Part shown: positions 33,441-43,500 of the stretch, piece after piece
Layout of the letters: every line of letters starts with the position of its first letter
Numbering within the stretch: the first letter of the stretch is position 1
Assembly: GCF_036370855.1 (NCBI RefSeq)
Contig: NW_026991398.1
Span: 372,001-436,000 of the forward strand
DNA length: 64,000 bases
Direction: 5' to 3'
Origin: Dromaius novaehollandiae
Lineage: Eukaryota > Chordata > Aves > Casuariiformes > Dromaiidae
Position numbers and translations under genes: made by a program
The notes under the pieces: generated by a model
Database searches by the model: none
Told to the model about the DNA's origin: nothing
Seen by the model: only the letters and a program-made list of their open reading frames with translations

Positions 33441-34430
33441 ATTTATCTCATTCCCATATCCTGCCACACCAGACACCCCCAGTGCCTCCCCCTACCCCAC
33501 CCCCACAGCCCCCATATCCCACCCCTGTAGCCTGTCATACCCCCAAAGGCCCCCATATCCTTGCTACCACCCATATCTTGAACTCTCCCCCATAGCCTCC
33601 AGGCCCATACACCTCCAGTATCCCATCGTCACAGCCCCTCATGTTGATCCCACAGCTCCCTCCTTTCCTGGTATTCCCTGCCACAGCCAACCCCTATAGC
33701 ATGTAATATTCCCACAGCCTCCCCCCGACTCACAGTGCCCCACATTCACTCCTCATAACCTCACCAATATCCCCACAGTTCCGCCTATTCCATTCCCAGT
33801 GATTCAAATGCCATCTCTGTGTTTTCCGTATGCTCCCAGCCCCACACTTCTCTATGTCCCATATCCCATTCCCACAACCCCCTTATACTACCATCCCCCC
33901 ATCTCATCTCGAAAGACTCCCATATCACCACATCCTCAGTATCTCCTCATCTAAGCCCACCCCATACCCTCGTACTACTCCATATTCTATTTCCACAGGC
34001 CCCCATATCACCACAAACCCATACACACAGTCCCTGTATCACATTACTACAGCTTCCCATAACCTCAAAGTCCATCCATATCTCATCCCCACAGATGCCA
34101 TATCCCCAGAGTGCCCAATATACTTCTATTGAGTTGCTATCTCATCACAAGTCCAATACTCCGGCCCCCATGTTTCCACAGCCCCCATATTCTATCCACA
34201 CAGCTCCCCACATCTCATACATATAGCCCTCCAATATGCCATATCCTCTCTACACATGCCCTATAACCACACAGTGCCAGCCTCACAGACCTCATATCCC
34301 CATAGTGTCCCATATACTCTTCCCACAGTCCTCCATATACCTACACTGTCCCACATACTTCTGCGTTGCCCTCCATGTCCCCACTGTCACCCATTTTCCT
34401 GGCTTTTCCCATAGTGTTTCCCATCTCTAA
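33441..34430. repeat. Degenerate CA-rich minisatellite B (cccacagcccccatatcc type)
   Basis: About 1 kb of imperfect units centred on 'cccatatc', 'ccacag' and 'ccccatat', with a different consensus from minisatellite A. Frames of 95-135 codons across it are repeat-encoded. Confidence 0.8.
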
Positions 34431-34619
34431 CACCTTCACTGCTGCCCTAGAGAATCCATGCATTGGGGCTCCCCTCAACAATCCTTTACCCCATCTGCCA
34501 TGGCTCCCCAGAAACCTGCTGTATTCCCTAGGCAGCACTGCCCCAACACCAAAGGCAGGGGCAACCCCCAAGCAGGAAGGAGACAGAGTGACAGTGGTTT
34601 AATGATACACAGAAGGACT

Positions 34620-34990
34620 TGATTTTTTTTGGTGATTCTCTTTCTATCTTCTTTCTTCTCTTCCTTCCTTCCTCTCTTCCCTCACACTCCTCCATTGCCT
34701 TTCTAACTTGCTGTTCCTTTCTTCCCATCCTTGTGCCCTTCCTCAGCTCCAAGCCTGCCTTTCCTTCCCCATCACTCTTTCATTCATTCTTTCACTCAGC
34801 CATTCTTTATCCTTTGATTTTTCATTCACATCCTTGTCTTCCCCCCCTTTTTGTCTCTTTCAGTCATTCTCACTTTTTTCTCCCATTTTATTTTTCATTT
34901 CTCACTCACATCTCTTGCCACCTTTGTCTCCTTACTCCTCCCCCCCCACCTTTCCCATGTAAAATGATAATCCTTTTCTACTGTCTCTCC
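34620..34990. repeat. C/T-rich (pyrimidine) tract
   Basis: Dense ttcc, cttt and tcatt runs on the plus strand. In receptor 1 orientation (minus) it is a purine-rich 3' flank. Confidence 0.8.
34887..34892 (-). terminator. Possible poly(A) signal of Ig receptor 1
   Basis: aataaa on the minus strand (tttatt on plus), about 230 bp beyond the receptor 1 stop codon. Confidence 0.35.
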
Positions 34991-35121
34991 CACTTCCCCC
35001 AGGAAATGGTTCTTGCTTTATCCCACAGCCTGGGTCTGATATGGCTGCATATCAGCCTTTCTGGATGTGTCATACATGAGGAGTGGTCTTGAGGGGTTGG
35101 AAATGCCCAATATGTCTTCTT

Positions 35122-35240
35122 TCACTCATCCTGCTCATACCCATGATGCTGAGTGCTGGGCTGGGGTTGCAGGGTGGACAGGGCTCTACAGGCTGTTTGG
35201 GAGGACCCAGTGAGTCTGGCTCCAGACTGTAATGGGGAAT
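35122..35240 (-). CDS. Ig receptor 1, exon 6: cytoplasmic tail
   Basis: Acceptor ctttctcacag; 39 codons ending TGA at 35124-35122. Ser/Gln/Thr-rich with a single Tyr near the end. No ITIM, ITAM or SH2-type motif is visible. Confidence 0.65.
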
Positions 35241-38200
35241 CTGTGAGAAAGAGAGACAGAAAGTGAGGTGTGTGCCAGGAAGGAAGAATGTAGGCTGTTT
35301 CCCCTTGGCTGAGGATATACCTTCATCTTTCACCCACGTCTGGAAGAAGAGGACGATGAGGCCATTGATGGTGAAGAAGCAACCACCCACAGCCAAGAAC
35401 CATAAAAGGAGGAACCAGCTGTTTCCTGAAAGGGGAAAGGATGAAAGTGTGAATGGTGTTCATGCATGCTCATGGTGGGAAGGATGTGAACATCTTTCTT
35501 TCCCCTTCTCTCTTTCTATTTCTCCATCCCTTCTTTACCCACCCTTTTTAGTTCCTGAGGGCTGAACACCCAAGGATTCTCTCCACTTGCCCTTGTGTGC
35601 AGAAGGCATTGAATGTTTTTATAGAGATGGCTTAGAAAGTCGACGAGAGGATGGAGTTGGAAGGGTGGATAGAGGAATGGTCAGATCGATTGGTGGATGG
35701 AAAGGTAGTTGGGATGATGGAGGGATTGAGTGAGAGGGAGATGGGTGGGTGGAAGACCAGGTGGGCTAGTTCATGGATGGAAGGATGGATGGTTGGACAG
35801 ACAGAACAGCTGCTAGATGAAAGAATGGAGGAATCAGCTAGTTTGTAGATGGATGAATAGGTGATGGAATGGACTAATTTTAGGATAAATGGAGGGACAG
35901 AGGGAGGAATAATGGAATGGGCTAGTTAGTGGATGGATGGATAGATGGACAGATGGACAAATGAGTCTGTGGATGGATGGATGGCTAGCTCACCTCTCTT
36001 GTTGCTATTAATATTGACATTCACGGCTTGGCTTGTGAGGGAGGGGATCCACCTCCCATGCATCTTTTCCTCATACTTGCAGGTAAAGTTTCCACTGTGT
36101 TGGGGACTAGCATGCAGAAAGCGGAGGACCATGCCATTATTCAAAATGTCCTCTCTCTCAGATGCATTGTTCTCAGAGCCTGCCTTCCTGTGGGGGAACT
36201 CTCTCCCATCCCTGTAGAAGTGAAACCTTCGCTCAGTGGCATTTCCAGGGGCCTTGCAGATGATCCTTAGGAGATCTCCTCTCATCACCTCTCTGAGTGG
36301 GGACTCCACCATCAGCAGTGGTTGGGGAAGAGGATCTGAACAAGGAAGGGGAAGAAAGAATGAGGATGTAGCAATAAAGACAACAAAGATGTATCTCCAA
36401 GTGTTTGTTTTTCCACTGAATGCAGCAAAGCTTGAGATTGTAACCTTCCTACCATGATGGAAAAAGTGGTCCTAGCCAGTTTGACTAGCTGGCAGCCGCC
36501 TTCTACCTCATGCTTATCCCAGCCAGATAGATAATCCACCCAGACATCTTATAGGCTACAGGGCAACTGTATGGATTGGACTGATCTCTGGGGCCCATGA
36601 GTCTTATGGCCTACCAGTCAATGGGATTGCTCACATCACTAGCAGCTGAGTAGTCATGTTGGGTGAGTATAGCTGATAGCTATGTTTAGGCATATGAATT
36701 TAACAGGGACAAAGCAGAGAGAGATAGAGAAATAGAAATCCCATTGCTCACCCTCAATCTTGATCATCAGTTTCTCACTGGGTGGGGATCTGAATAACCT
36801 CTGGGCTTTCTGGAGGGTGTAGCTACAGAAATGTGGCCCTCCATGCTGCATTTTGGAGAGGGTGAACTTGTGGGTGTAGTTGTTCTTCTCGCTATACTCT
36901 GATAGTGCCCAGCCAGCCTCACCAAAAAGTTGGTACAAACGCTTCCCAGTGACGCTGGGGGGAGTGGTGCACACCAGCGTAACAGCATCTCCAAGGAAAA
37001 ACTTCTCCTTTGCCTGCAGCACCGAGAGGGATGGAGCAGGGGCTACAGCTGGATTCACTGGTGGATAGAGAAGAAGACAGGCAGGGCTTCAGTCGGGGTG
37101 GGGGCAAAGATAAGGTGAAATGGGTAGAGGCAGCAGAAGCAAGGAGTAACTCCACAGGAAAGAAGGAAACGAGATTTTGTTTCAAGGAATAAGATAACAA
37201 AACCGTAGAGGGGATTTAATTAAGTGAAAATTTCTCTAGGTTGGGACTCATTTTGTCTCCACCTGAGTCAGCAAAAGCTGGTCACCCCCTGCCTTGGGTT
37301 GTTATCTGACAATATAGGAAAAGAAGCTGAGAACAAACAAGGGGCAAGCGGTTGTCTGGCTCTTTCCATGCATCTCTCAGGGGTGTTAATGGCCCTTTTC
37401 AGGTACTGTAGTGATACAGATGCGAGAAGGAAGGGCAGAGCAGACTGCCAAAATCATCCCCTCCAAGGATTTCACTTGTTGCTATTGATTCTTCAACTAG
37501 GTATAGATTCCGGGGCCATTGAGCAAAACTTGCAGCTCACATCACTCCAGGTCAAGCCATCCTCTGAATTTAAAGCCCTGTGAAGATGCTAGACAAATGT
37601 CTTCATCTCTCTTTGTCCCCTGGATGCACTGGGAGCATCCCACAGTGGGACCCAAAGGGGCAAAGGAAACAATTAAACCTTCCCCCACTCCAGACAGTTT
37701 CATAATACAAACAGAAATGTCTTTTCAAGTGAGGTTTTCTAACATGAATTGGCACTTTATGAAAATATCAAATGGGAGGGTGGGGGGAAAGGCAAAGGGT
37801 GAAGGGTTACACCCATTGCTGATGCTCTTCTGCAGTAGTTGTGTGGAAACCACAGTGCTTGGTCTGTCACCCACATCTTCTGACCCTACAAAAATACCAT
37901 CTTCCCATATCCAAACTGGGAGGATTCAGTGTGGGAAGGGGAGGACTGAGGATCGTTCTGATGCTCAAGGTGTTTCCAGAGGAAGCACTCATGACAGAAG
38001 TGGGTTTACTGCAGGTGGGACTTCCCTGAAGTGAGCTTTTTGGCTTACCAAGGCTTTTTGCCCTACCAATTAATTTCATTAGTGGGTTCTTCATGGGGTA
38101 TTTGGAAGGGAAAAGAGGCTGAGGACTTCCCAGGTGATCACATCAGTGTGTCCCAAAGCCCTGGATCTAGATCTGGACTAGCGATCCTGGGGTCCTGTGC

Positions 38201-38801
38201 CCCAGGCAGTTCAGTCCCTCTATAAGGACACCCTCTCCCACCCCTCAGGAGCCCCAGAGGTGTTACCTTCCTCATGGACCATCTGGCAGGGTAGGAGCTG
38301 CACAGTGGCTGAAAGAGAATAGGAGAGAGAAGGGCTAAGTACAGCAGTGTGGAGACAGATGAGTGTGGAGAAGGGGGGGAAAAGGGGGTTGTTTGGAGAG
38401 AGGATAAAACAGAGGGGGAAGGAAGGTAAAGAAAGGCAAGGGTAAAGCAGGGGAGGGAGAGAAGGAGGGGGAGGGCAGGGCGGGGCGGGGCAGGGCAGGA
38501 GGAAGAAACAGAACAGAAAAAGACAGGAATAGAGAGGAAAATGAAAGAGAGGAAGAAAGGACTAGAAGTCAGAAGAGAGGGGAAAAAGAAGAGATGAGGG
38601 CAGAACAAGAAAGATGTAGAGAGGAACAGAATGCAGAAGGAGAAGGGATGAAGACAAAGGAAAAGGAGAGAACTGAGAAGAGAAAAGGGAAGAAAAGAGA
38701 AAACAGGAGGGACAGATGCATGAAAGAGGAAGAAGAAGAAAAGGTGCAAGGTGAGGAGATCAGTACTCACTGAGGAGCATCATGAAGGGAGAAATTAACA
38801 T
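35122..38801 (-). CDS. Ig receptor 1: two-Ig-domain leukocyte-receptor-like membrane protein
   Basis: Six exons joined on the minus strand: 38801-38771, 38308-38267, 37057-36752, 36335-35994, 35425-35321 and 35240-35122, all with consensus gt/ag ends and all introns phase 1, giving 314 residues. The order is signal peptide (1-24), Ig domain 1 (25-126), Ig domain 2 (127-240), transmembrane segment (about 244-266) and a tail of about 45 residues. Single-exon Ig domains, a short second signal exon and phase 1 throughout are the hallmark of leukocyte receptor complex genes (KIR, LILR, CHIR, GPVI, FCAR). The membrane segment (FLLLWFLAVGGCFFTINGLI) has no basic residue. The tail has one Tyr (GYEQDE) that is not an ITIM or ITAM. 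Expected on the surface of myeloid or lymphoid cells; ligand unknown. The gene lies downstream of receptor 2 in the same orientation. Confidence 0.8.
35321..35425 (-). CDS. Ig receptor 1, exon 5: transmembrane
   Basis: 105 bp. NSWFLLLWFLAVGG then CFFTINGLIVLFFQTWVKDE. Shares AVGG-FFTINGLI-FF with the receptor 3 membrane exon but has Trp/Phe where that has Ile-Arg. Confidence 0.82.
35640..35990. repeat. ggat simple array within receptor 1 intron 4
   Basis: Imperfect ggat and gatgga units between the Ig domain 2 and transmembrane exons. Its right end touches the donor of the Ig domain 2 exon. Confidence 0.85.
35994..36335 (-). CDS. Ig receptor 1, exon 4: Ig domain 2
   Basis: 342 bp, phase 1 to 1. 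Cys in LLRIIC and SGNFTCKYEEK, with the RFHFYRDG strand and a RWIPSLTSQ end, equivalent to the WSxxS-like motif of KIR/LILR domains. Three sequons (NAT, NAS, NFT). Closest to receptor 2 domains 2-4. Confidence 0.88.
36752..37057 (-). CDS. Ig receptor 1, exon 3: Ig domain 1
   Basis: 306 bp, phase 1 to 1. B-strand Cys in AVTLVC and F-strand Cys in GGPHFCSY. Sequon at NNYT. It belongs to the same domain type as receptor 2 Ig1 and receptor 3 Ig2 (shared 'FTLSKM..GG-H-C-Y' and 'RLFRS..S' ends). Confidence 0.85.
37058..38266 (-). other. Receptor 1 intron 2
   Basis: About 1.2 kb intron. I looked for a further Ig exon and saw no Cys/Trp-bearing splice-bounded frame. Confidence 0.5.
38267..38308 (-). 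CDS. Ig receptor 1, exon 2 (signal peptide end)
   Basis: A 42-bp mini-exon (acceptor ctctttcag, donor gtaaca) coding TVQLLPCQMVHEE. Mini-exons of about 36-42 bp at this place are a leukocyte receptor complex feature. Confidence 0.75.
38380..38760. repeat. Purine-rich (G/A) tract in receptor 1 intron 1
   Basis: Nearly pure purine on plus (gaggaag, gggcagg, agaagag). The long minus-strand frame through it (38138-38770, F/S/L/P-rich) is a composition artefact. Confidence 0.85.
38771..38801 (-). CDS. Ig receptor 1, exon 1 (signal peptide start)
   Basis: ATG at 38801-38799, coding MLISPFMMLL, ending phase 1 before gtgagt. Same length (31 bp of coding) as the first exons of receptors 2 and 3. Confidence 0.75.
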
Positions 38802-40399
38802 GCCACCGTGGCCCAGCTGGTGCTCAGTGCTCTATACTGGACTGTCCAGGAGAGTAACTTGCTGCTTGGTCACTTTGTCCTTCCCTCTCCGTCCATCTGA
38901 CTCAAGTTGGGTGGTCACAAGGGACAGAGAGAGGAAGTGCTGCACAATTAAGCACACGTCACTAACCACAGCTGGAGACAAGGAAATTACAGCCTGGACA
39001 CTGCATGTCTTCAGAGGCATGTGGTGGACTGAGACAATGTCTCGCCTCCTCTCCTTCCTTCCTCCATTCCAGAGGCATGCCTGGATTGTTTTGGCTTTGG
39101 CAGCCACATTGACTCGGTAGGCACTTTGCTCAGAGGCTGTCCACATGTTTTTCACATTTTCAGTGATATTTTCCTCCTCCCATGCTCTAGATCATTTTGG
39201 AGCATCATCTTTGCCTCATGAGCCACAGCCCATCTCATCCATCACTAAACCAGAGGACAGAAGGGGTCTGTCTCTACTTTCCCCTGCCTTCGATGCCTTC
39301 CTCATGACTGGTGATGATTAGAACCAATAATGACAAGGTCCTTCATTCTTGTTCTTGACTTTCCCAGCTGATCAGGCACCTTCCCCTTCCATTTTTCCCC
39401 AATTCCCAGTATACCTGAGACCAACCAAAGCGTGCCATGACTAGACATACCTATAGTCTAGTGGCCAACTGCAAAATGGGCTAAGAAGGGACATTTGCCA
39501 AGAGGCAAATTTCTTCCTTAATGCCCTTTTGTGTTATACCAGAGCCAGGATAGCATCAGCTGCTGAACAGGGGCTACTCTTGAATTATTTAGGAGCTACA
39601 AAGGGCTCACTTAAAATGCATCAACATCCAGTTAAAACAGTTAACTGGCAGAGACTGGAGGAGTATCTCCCCTAATAGTGCTTGGACAGCACTGTTTTTC
39701 TGTCTGATGCTTCTTCTGCCCTTCAGGCTCCTGGATCAAAGCAAATGTCCTCTGCATGGGGTAGTACCACAAGCCAGTATGGACAAGACCAACCCTTTTG
39801 TGTGCCCTGAGACCAATTTTACCATTTCTATCAGGCTGAGAAAGATGGCGGAAGGGAATGAGAGAAAGAAACATTGGTGGACTTGAAGAGAGATTTACTG
39901 ACCAGCTGGACAGGGGCATTTACAAAGTGAACTCTGGCTTCAATGTTCAAAGCAAAGAAGAATAGAAACAATCCTTTTCTTTCCTTTTGTCTTCTTTTTT
40001 GCTCCACTGAGGTGGAGAAGAGGCTGAAAATGAGTGCATTTTTTGAGCAAAGATATGTGCCAGGCACTCCTGAGATCAAATACCAGTTTAACTGACCAGG
40101 GCCAGAGGATAAGCACTTGTGTCATCTTTGTTGTGGAGCCCCTTCCAGTGAACACGGCCTAGCAAAGAGAGAAATGAAAGAGTTTCTGGTTAAAACACCT
40201 GGTTTGCTAAAAATGGGCTGTCACCAGCTGAAAAGGCTCATAGGAGGCCCCCAAAATGTCCTATGCCAATATGGTGTTGCCCCCATCATACCCTCCAAGG
40301 ATCAGGGTTAGGGTTGAGGTGATATTACCAGTTTGGGCTGCCACCATCACACTAGAGCATGCTGCACAGCATGGGTTTGTGGGAGGATGCTCCGCATGC
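38802..40399. other. Intergenic between receptors 2 and 1
   Basis: Holds the promoter and 5' UTR of receptor 1 and the 3' UTR of receptor 2, neither of which I can delimit. No additional exon recognised. Confidence 0.45.
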
Positions 40400-40542
40400 T
40401 CAACCTTCTGGGAATAAACTGTGATCCATGCTTTGGAGGGACCCACAAACCAAAGGCATACTAGGAGTAGGGACACTTGCCCCTTGACTGCACATTTTCT
40501 TCTCATCAGTGTCACAATCTCCTTTCCTCTCAAAAGTATCCT
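40400..40542 (-). CDS. Ig receptor 2, exon 8: putative tail
   Basis: In phase after the membrane exon, 47 codons to TGA at 40402-40400, no tyrosine, acidic-basic mix (EDTFERKGDCDTDEKK) then Ser/Pro-rich. The acceptor (ggctaagatcag) has a poor pyrimidine tract, so a different tail exon is possible. Confidence 0.45.
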
Positions 40543-43500
40543 CTGATCTTAGCCAGCCTGAATCCTCTTTCTTCCCTTTGCACTCATGACTTACCTCTCC
40601 TCCTCTGGCAGATACAGACAGCCAGCAGCAACACCAGGACTATAACAGCTGCAGCAGCTGCGCATCCAGTCACCAATGGGATGGGTAGAGATGAGGCTGT
40701 TTACCAGATGATTAGGAAAGATAAGCAACTGTGAACTATCCACAAGAGAGCCTCAGTCCATGCATCTACAAAGCCAAACTTTCAATTTTTCCATAATGGT
40801 TCCCTCTGTGAGGAAACACAGAGTTGCTGGATATGATGTCTTACTCTGGTCCCTATAGATGATGAGGATGCAGGCAGCACACAGTTTGGCTAAGTTGCCC
40901 CCCCCCCCAAAAAAAAAAAAAAGAAAGAAAGATCTATTACCCCTGCAGTCTCGGGGCCCAGACACAGCATCAGAAGAGTGTGCCAGCCAACATCCTCTCT
41001 CACAACCATGCTACAACACTTCAGATGTCGTGGGTTTTATTTTTCAGCCGTTGTTGCTCTCCTTTTCATGAGGCAGGTAACACTCTTCAAGGCACATTTT
41101 GGGTCTTGGCCCGTGGCTCAAATAAGCCAGGGACCATTCTGCAGTGGAACCAGATATGGCCACCCTGCCCTATAAGCATAAGACTAACAGCATTCCCTGG
41201 CCTACTTTACTTTTTGCCCTACCGTTTATTTTTCATTACTATGGTGGAACTAGACCAAGCGTAAAGCTGTTTAGGCATTTGAGTGTCTGAATATGTCTCT
41301 AATGCAACTTGAAGGTACCTATACTCTTTCTGGTTGTGATCTAGCCTGGGAAAAGCTTGGATCGGCTATAGGGACTCACCTTGCATGGTGACCATCATTG
41401 CTTGGCTCAGGGGTGATGGGATCCACTTCCCACTGACTCTCTCCTCGTACCTGCAGGTGAATTGCCCTGTCACAGTTGGTTCAGCTGCTGGGATGCTGAA
41501 GAAAGAATGGTTCCTTGTGCAAGCCTCTGAGAATTGTTCTGTCCCGTCTTTATAGAAGTAAAACTTCCATTCGCTGCTAATGCCATAGGCTACACAAGTG
41601 ATAAGTAAGGGGTCCCCTTCCCTCACTTCTCCAGAGGGGGGGTTCAAGATCAGCTCTGGCTGAGCAGGGGGATCTGATAGAAGAAACACAGAAAAGGAGT
41701 TAGCAAAAAAACCCCAGTGGTCTGAGACCTCTGAGTTAAAAGGAAAAGTACCCCCAGCTCCTTTCCTTAAAGGATGAAGAAAGGTACTTTCACAGGCAGG
41801 TGAGGGGTATCATTATAGTACTGTGTTCAGTGTGTTGCAAACTGAGTGCATTTAAGGACACACTGTCTGCTGGAAGGCTGCAAAGGGTGGACAAAGGCAA
41901 ACTTAGAGGAGCAGAGAAAATGTACCTGGAAGGAATGAGACCAACAGACACTTCAAGAATGAGGTAAAACACTTTTAGGCTGGTTAGGAGGACTGAGGCC
42001 TGCCTCTGTAAGATGTAATTGGCCCTGGGAGTCTGAGGAGAGTTAAAACAGCAAAGGCCTGGGAAATCATGCTATGGACTTTCGAAGGCTAATGCTGGCC
42101 ACTTAAGAAGACTCTGAGGATGAGTTGGGTGATTGAAATTATCCTCAGTTAAAGAGACAGAAACAAGGATAAAAAATGATGACCATTTTTCACAATGGGA
42201 AATTCATTATGGGAGCCTACTTCCAAAACCAGTCCTGAACTGGAGGTGTAAATAATTATATCCACATAGTCTCCTAGAGGTCTGGATGTCTTCAGAACTC
42301 ACAATAGACCCTGAGACAAACTTACCCTTCACAGTGACCTCCAGAACCTTGCTCTGGGGTGATGGCACCCACGTCCCGCCCACATCCTCCTCAAATCCGC
42401 AAGTGAATTTCCCACTGAACCTCCTTGGAGTCTGCGGTAACAGGAGCTCAGTGAAATTCCCAGGGTTCATGGCAGTGATCTCTGAGCCTCCCTGTCCTGG
42501 TGAAATCTCAACCCCATCCCTGTAGAAGTGAAATCTCAGCCTTGAGTCATCCCTGAAGGCAATGCAGGTGAAACGTAAGGGGTAGCCTTCAGTCACCACA
42601 GCAGAGGAAGGATCCACTCGCAGTTCAGGAGCGAAAGGAGGCTCTGGGGAGAAAAGTTGGGAAAACAAAAACAAAAACTTTGAAAGGGCAACTGTATAGC
42701 TCTGGGAAAGGGGGGGGGGGAATAACCAGTAGTTGCACAGGTGGAAAACACGTATTAGTGACAATAGGAGGGAAAGATGGACAAAATGTTGGTTTCAGTC
42801 TACCCTCTTGGCTGTGACAGGGCCTTTTGAGACCCAGATGACATGTTAGGGAATAGCTTTGTTCTCTCCCTCATTGTGCTATTGTGCAGATTGTCCTCAT
42901 CCCTTTTGCTAAGGCATTACCTTTCACAAAGACAGTCACAACACTGCTCACAAAGGACAGGATCCACCTCTCCTCTACTTTCTCCTCGTAGGCACAAGTA
43001 AAATTCCCCGTGTGATTCTGACTGCTCTGTGGGATGCAGAGTTGAGCGCTCGTCTCTGATGATTTGACCTCAGATCCAGGGATGACCTCAGCTCCTTCTT
43101 TGTAGAAGTGAAACCTATGCTCCACTGTGTTTCCAGGAGCTGTGCAGACGAAGAGGAGGGGGTAGCCCTCACTCACAACTCCCCTGGAAGTGTTCAGAGA
43201 AAGTGTGGGAGGGGGTGGAGGGTCTAAAGGGAAAGAACAAATAGATACACTTTAGGGTTCAGTTCTTCCTCCCTGTTTTAACCATCTATTTTTCTATTAC
43301 ATAAATCATGGTCTTGAAATACAGCTCTAAAGAGAATTGAGAGTGGTGAGTTCAGAACAAGCTGTTGCAAAAGAGATGCATGCCACTCCCAATATCCTTC
43401 ATTAAATATCGAGGAGTCATTGCAAGTCTGAGACTTGCAGGAAAGTATCCATAGACAGAGGAAGGTGTGATGAAGACATAGAACTGTCAAGGAAGGTGGA

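Noticed and set aside
30348-34230. Open frames of 70-211 codons in the CA-rich region
   Set aside because: Products are repetitive and follow minisatellite units; no domain, signal peptide or conserved frame.
34619-35092. 157-codon F/S/P-rich plus-strand frame
   Set aside because: Low-complexity pyrimidine tract; partly antisense to the receptor 1 tail exon.
38138-38770. 210-codon F/S/L/P-rich frame on minus
   Set aside because: Arises from the purine tract in receptor 1 intron 1 and overlaps exon 2 in another frame.
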